A stretch of 64,000 bases of DNA from NCBI RefSeq assembly GCF_018873765.1, contig NC_057925.1, positions 4,785,568-4,849,567 of the forward strand, read 5' to 3'. Made by a program: the position numbers and the translations under genes. This stretch comes from Telopea speciosissima. Lineage: Eukaryota; Streptophyta; Magnoliopsida; Proteales; Proteaceae. The notes beneath the pieces are model-generated. The model saw nothing but the letters and a program-made list of their open reading frames with translations, searched no databases and was not told where the DNA came from. The stretch's first letter is position 1. Each line of letters starts with the position of its first letter. Below, one piece after another: positions 56,002 to 64,000 of this stretch.

Positions 56002-58948
56002 TTCCGTGACGAAATTTCAAGCCCTTGATACTAAAAAACCAAGAAATAAATTTTTAAAGTGAAAGTCAGTAATTGCAATCCAGATTATATGAATTTTATC
56101 CATGACATTCAAGCTCAAAACACAAACCAACATAAATGGAAATATAACAAAGAATAAAATCCTTAAACCTTTTTAGTGAAAATAAAAAGAAAGATGAAAT
56201 CTTTAACTGCTAACTCGACATACAACCACTCTGAAATCTCCCAATAGTCATCCAAACAACCAATAAAAACTACCCGAAATATAAAGACTTCACTTTCTTT
56301 TCTAAAATACGGCCTAGACTTGGCAACTACAATCAAATATGAACATCAAGACGGAAGCATTTATAAAGAAGAGACAAGATAAAATAACACAGAAAAATCT
56401 CTCACCAAGACACGATTTCCGAAACACAATAATCGAAAGATCGGATATGCGAATCGCTGTAAAGTTTAGTGACTATCTTTAACGTTTTCTTCGTCGAATT
56501 ACGAGGCTAACACGTGAGCATGCCTGAGAAAGCTAGGGTTTCCTGAAAGCCAAAAAAATTTGAAAACTAGGGCCTTAGAATCATTAGAGAGGACTCAAGA
56601 TTCTCGCACGGAAAAGGATAAGAGAAAATAGGAAAATTAGGGTACGATGGAAATGGGAGGTGGGCGCGACCGCTGAGACTTGAGATGAGACAGTGCGCGA
56701 GAAAGTTCTCTGTGACCTTCTGTCTTTCTTTCGCACCAAAATCGTGGTGGCTCTTGTGCAGTGGCGTATCCTTTTTGAATTTTCGAATCACCAACGTCCC
56801 ACTAACTTTATATTTAGTACTCCGTAATCTTGTGCGCGAAAACCTAATAAAATTCCTTAAATACCCTCGTATCATTCAGTTTTGCGAATATACTTGCTAG
56901 GGCACAATAGGGCGGCTGCAAGATTCTTTTCAGTGCTGCTGGGCATTTTCATATTAATGGTATCCTCTATGACTTCATACATCTCTCCTTTCTACATTCT
57001 CACTCTTTCCATCTCTATATCTAATCCCTCCACCTCTCATAGGCTTGGTTCAAGTTTCAACTGAGATGTCTCGATTTCTCAAGTTTTCGAGGTGATCGAA
57101 ACCTATATGTAATATTGTATTGATCAAGTTTTGACATATTTCGACAATATATTGGAAATTTTGATAATTTCAACTAGTTTCGATCGATTTCAATCAGTCC
57201 TGTTTTTTATCTATGCATGACTTGTCGAGTTTTGCCCAAAAAATACTAAGTTTCGATCGAAACTTGAGAAATCTTAGCTTCCTAGCTTGTTGAAACAAGC
57301 CTCAATCTACAATTCCCAATTGAAATGGAAGAGATGAAGAATTGGAATCACTTCACCATCTTCTTATACCACAATGGCTTATGATATGCATAAACATGCA
57401 TTGAATGGAATCAAGTAATAAGTACTATCCTCCACATACTGAGAAAGTCTCATTATTTTATGAAATCTTATTTATTTGATTATTTATAGTTTAATTTGAT
57501 AAGATCACTAGCAATAATAATGTTTTTAAAAACTGTTTATAAAAATAAACAATCTTTGTTTGAAAAAAAAAAAACTCATTGAAGAAAGGGTTGAAAGCCC
57601 CACAACAGTGGATCTTGGACTAAAAGAATGAAAAACTTTTTGATATGTTGTTTACTAATAATTAAATGATCAAAGCATCATTCCATGTGGCATAAATAAA
57701 AAAGAGCAGCAAATTAAAATGATTTACAAGTTCATCTAAAGGCATTTAGGTTGTCTCATTTGACAATGTATTTTGGTTCTTAAATATTTTAGATATAAAT
57801 CATCATCCAATCATGAAGTTAAATTTCAATTTAATTCGATTTATTTATGTGTAAGAAAGTTATTTTGAATAAAAAAATAAAAAGCCCATAGTGATAAGGT
57901 CACTTTATGGCATCCAACCTTATATGGGTTATTGGGGTGGGGGGTGGGGGGTGGGGGGGTTTGGGATTCCACACATGGGTCCCAGAGGGGATTTCACAAC
58001 CATATTATCAATCCTTTTGGCCCAAATGGGTGAGCTAAATGAAAAAGGCTTCTGCCTCAACTGACTACCTTTATCCTATATAATTGATTATCCTATCTTG
58101 GTGGGGGGGGGGGGACTTATCCTATATTGGTGGGTTTCCCTCACTAATTGGGAAGAAAAAGTGTGTTATATGTATGGACCATGGAGTCTCAATCTAGACA
58201 AGGTGAATTTTGGAAATCTAATGATTATGAATCTATAACAAGCTTTGACCAAAAACAGGTTATCCACATCATGTACGGTTTTAGGTATCGATATCGGATC
58301 AATTGTCAATCCATATTTATATCGTTGATGATCAATGCTGATACCAATATCATGAACTAAATCTTTGATTTTTCATTCATCCAAAAAAAGATTTTTTACA
58401 CACACACACACACACAAAAATCAAAATAAAAAAAAAAAAAAAAAAACCCTAAAGCCTTGGTCCACATGGCTTAAAAAAATGGTGACCCAAAATTAAGATA
58501 GGCCATCCTTATGAACTTTTGCCTTTTTTATTAATAAAAATTTGAAAATCCCATCCCACCATATGTGGGATAGATTCAACATGATTGCCACTATAATCTA
58601 GCAAGTTGGGGGAGCACGCGTACTGACACCATTATAAAAGAAAAAAAGTGGGAGGTTGGAGGGGTCCCCTATGACCATAAATCAACCCAAGTACACGGTT
58701 TGAGGGTATCGGTGGTATCGGATCGCCTCTATCAGGCGATCCATATTAGTATCGTCTCTATTGGGCGGTCCATATTGGTATCGCTAGTCACCGATTTCAA
58801 TATCGTATCGGTGAAATAATACAGACCAAAGGTAAAACAATTTACAAAAAAAAGACAAATTTGTCTGAAAAGGGCCAATTTGTGCCTATTCTTATCGATT
58901 TTGCAGGTGATCGAAACTCAATCCAATACTATGTACTAAAGCCATGCC
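56002..58948. other. Upstream region of copper ATPase and intergenic DNA
   Basis: 56002-56700 should hold the leader and promoter of the ATPase. The rest is AT-rich with no gene. It includes a G-rich tract at 57935-57960 (runs of 4-7 G separated by T), a (CA)n at 58398-58416, and degenerate GTATCGG-type repeat at 58270-58340 and 58695-58820. Confidence 0.5.
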
Positions 58949-59024
58949 CATGTTGTTTATACCCTATTTTTACAAATTTCACACTCTACTTTTGGTTATT
59001 AATCGAAAGACTATACGTACATGG

Positions 59025-59480
59025 TTTAAGGTCGTGCATTGCACATTGTCAAAAGAGGTTGCTTTTTGAATTTGAACAACAAAGTGGGTAGGTGGTGCAA
59101 GAGATTGGTTACTTAACCACTTAAAGATAAATTCAAATTCAAATGAGAAGTGGAAGTTGCTGGAACTACCCACAACTCAACACTCTGCAAGTTTAGTCTA
59201 TATATAAGCATTTCATCTTTTACTTGAGGGGGATTGAACATTCGGAAGAGGCATCATGTTCTTAACATCAGTAGACTACTTGACATCATATTGACATCTA
59301 TAGGCTAGAAACGAAGACATCATGTTATAGCATCAACCATCAGTAGGCCCTGGCAACCATGTGATCTACCAACATATGTAGGCCAAGGGGCATCATGTTA
59401 TCAACATCAATAGATTTGATACAAGGGCATCATGTTCAATATCAGCAAGTCATTAGCACTATGTTATCAACATCAGCAAG
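59025..59480. repeat. 'GCATCATGTT...AACATCA' subrepeats in the LTR
   Basis: Words of the form (G)GCATCATGTT(A/C) followed by ATCAACATCA-TAGGC recur about every 35-60 bases from 59250 on, and the same in the second LTR (61022-61245). They are internal to both LTRs. Confidence 0.7.
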
Positions 59481-59814
59481 CTAGGAATGGAGTGTTGATC
59501 TACCATTTTCTTTTAGTTTTATTATTTTTAAATCAATATCATTATCTTTCTATCTACCTCTTCTTCTTTCATTGCAATTTTTACATTGTTAGAAGTCCTT
59601 GGATTACCAAGGCACTGGTAGAATCCATCTTTGCTTGAAACAATATTTTTAATAGTTTCCTCATTCAAGAATGGTCTTAAGACCGAAGTTAAATTTGAGG
59701 AAAACATTTTGACATATCCGGTGGGACACCAGAAAGCAAATTTGTGATGGTTTGAGGAAAAAAGAATGCCAATTTTTGAATCAGACAATTTAATTTATGC
59801 TCAACAAGGGGCAA

Positions 59815-60000
59815 ATCAGGGGCAAAAACCTGCCGGATATGGGTTGATCGAGCAAAGGGTACGGTAACCTTGCGGCTGTTCCTTGTTGATTTGCTCTGCA
59901 GTGGACGGAAGCATTTCAGAACCAGGGGCAAAAACTTGCCGAATATGGGTTGACCGAGCAAGGGGCACGGTAACCTTGCGGCTGTTTTCTGTTGAACGCC
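59815..60000. repeat. Tandem repeat of about 110 bp in the LTR element interior
   Basis: AGGGGCAAAAACCTGCCGGA, then GGTAACCTTGCGGCTGTT, recurs about 110 bases later as AGGGGCAAAAACTTGCCGAA, then GGTAACCTTGCGGCTGTT. Two units are seen. Confidence 0.8.
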
Positions 60001-61783
60001 TTTGGCACTTGTCCCTTCACACAAAAAACAAAAAAAAAAACAAAAGGCAGGCCAAAACGAAGTAAACCTCCTTCTATTTGGCTTCCACTTTCCTAAAGGT
60101 TTTTATCCATCATCATTATGTTGGCTGACTCCCATTAAAACCCTCTTTATTTATATGGAGAAAAAGGTTATTGTGTCATATTGATGAGGGTAATGTCTTC
60201 ACTCTTTAGATTTAATGGCCGTCAGGTTCAAAGCTGTTTGGACGATTGAATTGGTCTCTATTGCGTGCTTATCCATCGCTACCATGTCAAAAAAGAGATA
60301 GGAGGTTTGATTGATTTTATTTCGGTTATTATTTTGTGGTTTCTTTTAGTGCACAGATAAAATCGTTCAAGTGCATAATAAAAAATGGGAAAAATATCTC
60401 TGTTCGGGGGTGTGAGGAGAGAGATAGACTCATGGGAGTGCTGGCGTAGGCCACACTTCAATACAGAAAACTATTTCCTATAAAAAAATATATTGACCAA
60501 TCCAAAGTTTCCAAAGTATGAAATTGGCAACGGAATTGATCACTGCAGGTTTCGAAACAAATCGAAAAACAAACTCCACCAAGTCAAAGCCCTAGAACCA
60601 ATTTCAAGTTGCATTGGCCTATCCTGAACCGGTTGCATGGCCTTGGCCTCCTTGACCGAATACGGTCACATATACACAATCCCATCGAACTAGCGTGGTG
60701 ACACTGTTCAACGGGATTGTGAGGGACATTGTTTATATCCTATTTTTAGAAATTTCGTACTCTACTTTCGGTCATTGATCGAAAGACTATACATGGTTTA
60801 AGGTTGTGCATTGCACATTGCCAAAAGGGGTTGTTTTTTTAATTTGAACAACAAAGTGGGAAGGTGGTGCAAGAGATTGGTTACTTAACCACCTAAAGAT
60901 AAATTCAAATTCAAATGAGAAGTGGAAGTTACTAGAACTACCCACAACTTAACACTCTGCTAGCTTAGTCTATATATAGGCGTTTCATCTTTTACTTAAG
61001 GGGGATTGAACATTCAGAAGAAGCATCATGTTCTTAACATCAGTAGGCTATGACATCATATTGACATCTGTAGGCCAGAAACGAAGATATCATCTTATTG
61101 CATCAGTAGGCCATGGCAACCATATAATCTATCAACATCTGTAGACCAGGGGCATCATGTTATCAACATCAATAGGTTTGATACAAAGGCATCATGTTCA
61201 ATATCAGCAGGTCATTAGCACTATGTTATCAACATCAACAGGCCAAGAATGGAGTGTTGATCTACCATTTTCTTTTAGTTTTATTATTTTTAAATCAATA
61301 GCATTTTCTTTCTATCTTCCTCTTTTTCTTTCATTGCAATTTTTACATTGTTACAAGTCTTTGGATTACCAAGACACTGGTAGAAGAAACTGTAGAATCC
61401 ATCTTCACCTAAAACGATATTTTTAATAGTTTCCTCATTCAAGAACGGTCTTGAGACCGAAGTTAAATTTGAGGGAAACACATGTAACTTGAACGAAATC
61501 ACATGATCGAGATTGTAACTTCATGAGAATGAACCCACGTAATTTATTGGGACAAAATTTTTCTACTAGTGCCTGCTACTTGGGTTGCAGGGATGTTCCT
61601 GTTACCCGGTTCACAACGAAAGAAACTGAATCTAAAAGGGCATTTTGAAAAATACTCAAACCTAAAAAGGTATTTGTGAACTCAAAGGGTAAGTGAATTA
61701 TTCCGTTTCTTTGACTGCAAGCTCTAGTAGCAGGAACATTATGGCAACCTGGGTAGCAGCATAATTTTTTCCAATTTGTTGAT

Positions 61784-61973
61784 AGATCGTGATCGTCTAT
61801 GGCCTGCTGCCCGTAGCGGCCATAGCAGCGCACTAATGAGGCGAGGCGTAATGATCGCCTTACCCCCGCTCGGGCAAGGCGCTCGGGTAGGGGTAAGGCC
61901 GTTATTGCACCGCGCCTCATCAGTGCGCCGCTCTGGCCTCTACGGGTAGGCAGGCCGTAGACGATCTGGATAC
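61784..61973. mobile_element. Mutator-type mini-foldback MITE, copy 4 (190 bp) with 9-bp TSD
   Basis: A near-perfect hairpin: the arm GATCGTCTATGGCCTGCTGC pairs with GGCAGGCCGTAGACGATC. The core is CCTTACCCCCGCTCGGGCAA followed by GGCGCTCGGGTAGGGGTAAG. TTTGTTGAT occurs exactly at both sides (61775-61783 and 61974-61982). Confidence 0.8.
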
Positions 61974-63506
61974 TTTGTTGATCGCCATTAAAAGAAAAAC
62001 AAAAAAAATAATAAAATGGAAATGGGGTAGGGGGCTTCTCCTAGACACTATAAATCAAACCACAAACTAGAGTAGCAGCAAACTTTATATCCACCCTTGC
62101 TATTTTTTATTTTATTTTTTGATGGAAAATATCCACACTTGCTATTGATAACAGTTTAAAAATTCATTTAAATTTTCAAAGAAATAATAAAGTAATATGG
62201 TCTCTTTTTTAATCACTTTGTGGAAGATGTTTAACAATGGAATCACTACAAGGACTTCATTAAGTCACTTTTTGAGTATTGAGGATAGCTGTACCTTTTT
62301 TTCTTTTTTATAGTGGAAGAAAATTAAATTAAGAGAAAGTAGAAGCAGAGATCTACATTGTTTCCTTTACATACAAAATGACTCTTATTGTTTGAGGCAT
62401 GGAAGGCCACCATTTTAACTAGATAAACATAACATGAATCTTCTTTCGGGTACAGAAAAAATCATGTAGAATTGTCTGTAATCTTCAAAAGTTGTAGAAT
62501 AAGGAGCAAGCTGGCCATGCTCTGGAAGATGGAGTTGGAAGTAGGTTTGAGATGTCTTTGTTGCTGCACCATACTTCTTTGATCCAGTACTTCAATGATT
62601 TCACGTGCTTGAGACCCAAAGCAATGCAATGACCTTCAGGTTCCAAAAAATGACCTATAGCCATAAATCCAGCAATCACCAAAACACAATGTCCTTCTAA
62701 CAAAATGCAATAAGCTCAATCAGATGTATTTATGCCTAGGTTAAACAAATCTATGTAAATCAAAACAGGGGAATTTAACAAAGGAAAAGATTCAGTAACA
62801 GGGAACGGGGACGGCCTAGAATGGTCCTGCTTAGATACATCACAGGGGGATGAAAAAATTGGGGGGTAAATATTAAGATTAGAAATCCAACGAGAAATAT
62901 TCCGACGAAGGGTCGATTGGGGCTGGGTTTCTCTGTTTTTATTATTACTTGTTACTTTATTTGCAGTCTCAGGAACAAAGTGTTAAAAGGATGGTTGTAC
63001 CTTTTGTTCGTGAGAAATAGAGATTGATTGACACCTATTTTTGTCTTGCACTTTCTCAAAAAGGATATGTGCCGTAGGAATTTTGGGTTTAAAATCAAAG
63101 TGCCTTCAAGTTCCATCTCTACCAACGTTGTCTGAGGATCTGATGAGTTCTCTTTTACTTAAAAAGATATGATCCTTATAATTCTAGTCTTTTCTATTAC
63201 TTGTTATTTTTGTGGAGGACTAGAAATCGATGTATAGCTATCAAATGTCGATATAATCCATGAGCATTAAGAAAAATATTGATAGATGGATAGTGGATCT
63301 AGGGTTGCTTCACTATTTTTCTAGTCATAATCCATCTGCAACCTAGTTACTTGATATGACCCTGTCTGGAATTTGGATACCATGAGCTGCTCTTATCAGA
63401 ATCTTTCATAATCATCTGTGATGGGAGCTTCTCCATTGATTGCTCTAAAGAAGATGGACATTTGTGGTTGCTTTTGATAAAAAAAAAATTTGTTGGTGCT
63501 TCTTCT
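61974..63506. other. Intergenic, no gene seen
   Basis: AT-rich except for the weak RNase H-like patch at 62485-62703. Confidence 0.4.
62485..62703 (-). pseudogene. Possible RNase H-like (RVT_3) fragment
   Basis: The minus strand gives VIAGFMAIGHFLEPEGHCIA, LGLKHVKSLKY, later SSRAWPACSLFYNF. This is weakly like the middle of plant RVT_3 domains (a Glu before an 'A..LGL..A..L' helix, then a 'xPW' segment). No flanking domain supports it. Confidence 0.3.
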
Positions 63507-63929
63507 TAATGTGTATATTGAAGATAAGGGTGGACCGGGTCTATGACCGGGCCTTCAAGATTCGCTAGTGATAAGGTTTATTTAATTATCTCTCATATCT
63601 AAGATATTCTATTAAATATGTTTCCTGACTTGGTCGCCAAGATTGTTGGTGATACCTTAAAATATCCTACCATACTTATCTCCTGTAATTGTGCATTCAC
63701 TCTCTACATCAATTGGCACCCAAATATATAGAGGGTGAATGCACAATTATAGGAGATAAGTATGGTAGGATATTTTAGGGTATCACCAACAATCTTGGTG
63801 ACCAAGTCAGGAAACATATTTGGTAGAATATCTTAGATATGAGAGATAATTAAGGAAACCTTATCACCAGCGAATCTTGGTGGCCCTGTCATAGATCCGG
63901 TCCACCCTTATCTTCAATATACACGTTAA
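63507..63929. repeat. Long palindrome (two arms of about 195 bp)
   Basis: The left arm (GTATATTGAAGATAAGGGTG at its start, AGTATGGTAGGATATTTT-type text inside) is repeated inverted in 63735-63929 with only scattered mismatches. The loop of about 30 bases contains TCAATTGGCACCCAAATATA. It is a foldback element or two inverted element ends. Confidence 0.85.
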
Positions 63930-64000
63930 CACTTCCATGAATTTTGATTCTAAACTATCCCATTTAAATGCACAACATCATATAATGATACAAGGACATA

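Larger units (their letters stand above)
58949..61485. mobile_element. Non-autonomous LTR retrotransposon (2.53 kb) with 5-bp TSD
   Basis: Two direct repeats of about 752 bp, 58954-59706 and 60730-61480, both begin TGTTTATA and end AAACA, giving TG...CA ends. CATGT flanks the whole unit (58949-58953 and 61481-61485). A purine-rich stretch, GGGATTGTGAGGGACA, precedes the second LTR, as a polypurine tract should. The 1023-bp interior has no gag or pol. Each LTR has a TATA-like CTATATATA (about 59200 and 60970). Orientation cannot be set firmly. Confidence 0.85.

Noticed and set aside
59689..60024. Minus-strand 111-codon frame inside the LTR element
   Set aside because: It spans the 110-bp tandem repeat and the LTR edge and has no gag or other domain similarity.

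Overview
This is plant nuclear DNA, almost certainly from a eudicot. The proteins with clear plant character are two extensins, a xyloglucan endotransglucosylase, a mitochondrial ADP/ATP carrier with a plant-type N-terminal extension, and a copper P1B-ATPase of the HMA5 group. The genes have AT-rich introns, and the intergenic DNA is typical plant transposon debris. I cannot name the species.

Layout. 1-1803: 3' part of an extensin gene with a one-base frameshift. 4532-8491: a 3.95-kb solo LTR with a 5-bp target duplication. 8697-10330: a decayed LINE fragment. 10710-12074: a second extensin; its 3' flank is homologous to that of the first, so the two are tandem duplicates later separated by insertions. 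12597-12669: tRNA-Arg(ACG) on the minus strand. 13249-15067: a hAT-like MITE and a Mutator-type mini-foldback. 15510-16775: a three-exon XTH gene. 16982-23690: a cluster of transposons, including a gene-capturing MULE with EF-hand and PPR fragments, an Au-like SINE and a second MULE with about 450-bp TIRs and an exact 9-bp target duplication. 24231-28205 (minus): the ADP/ATP carrier with a long 5'UTR intron. 28935-35231: an almost complete but dead L1-type LINE on the minus strand, inserted into a small MITE. 36978-38228: a Tat-type LTR plus tRNA-Arg primer-binding site. 41160-43142: a Pack-MULE carrying the start of TPLATE joined in frame to a phytocystatin. 44138-48440: F-box and RNase H gene fragments. 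48974-56001 (minus): the eight-exon HMA5-like copper ATPase. 58949-63929: a small non-autonomous LTR retrotransposon, another mini-foldback and a 420-bp palindrome.

The intact-looking host genes are extensin 2, XTH, the ADP/ATP carrier, HMA5 and possibly the cystatin. They are unrelated in function, as is usual for a eukaryotic chromosome: cell wall (extensin, XTH), mitochondrial nucleotide exchange, and copper export.

The most interesting material is the Mutator-like activity. Three MULEs hold host-gene or retroelement coding fragments, and a family of about 110-190-bp hairpin elements shares one core motif, with 9-11-bp direct repeats flanking each complete copy. The best single candidate for something new is the TPLATE-cystatin chimera, which is one continuous 301-codon frame broken by a single TGA.
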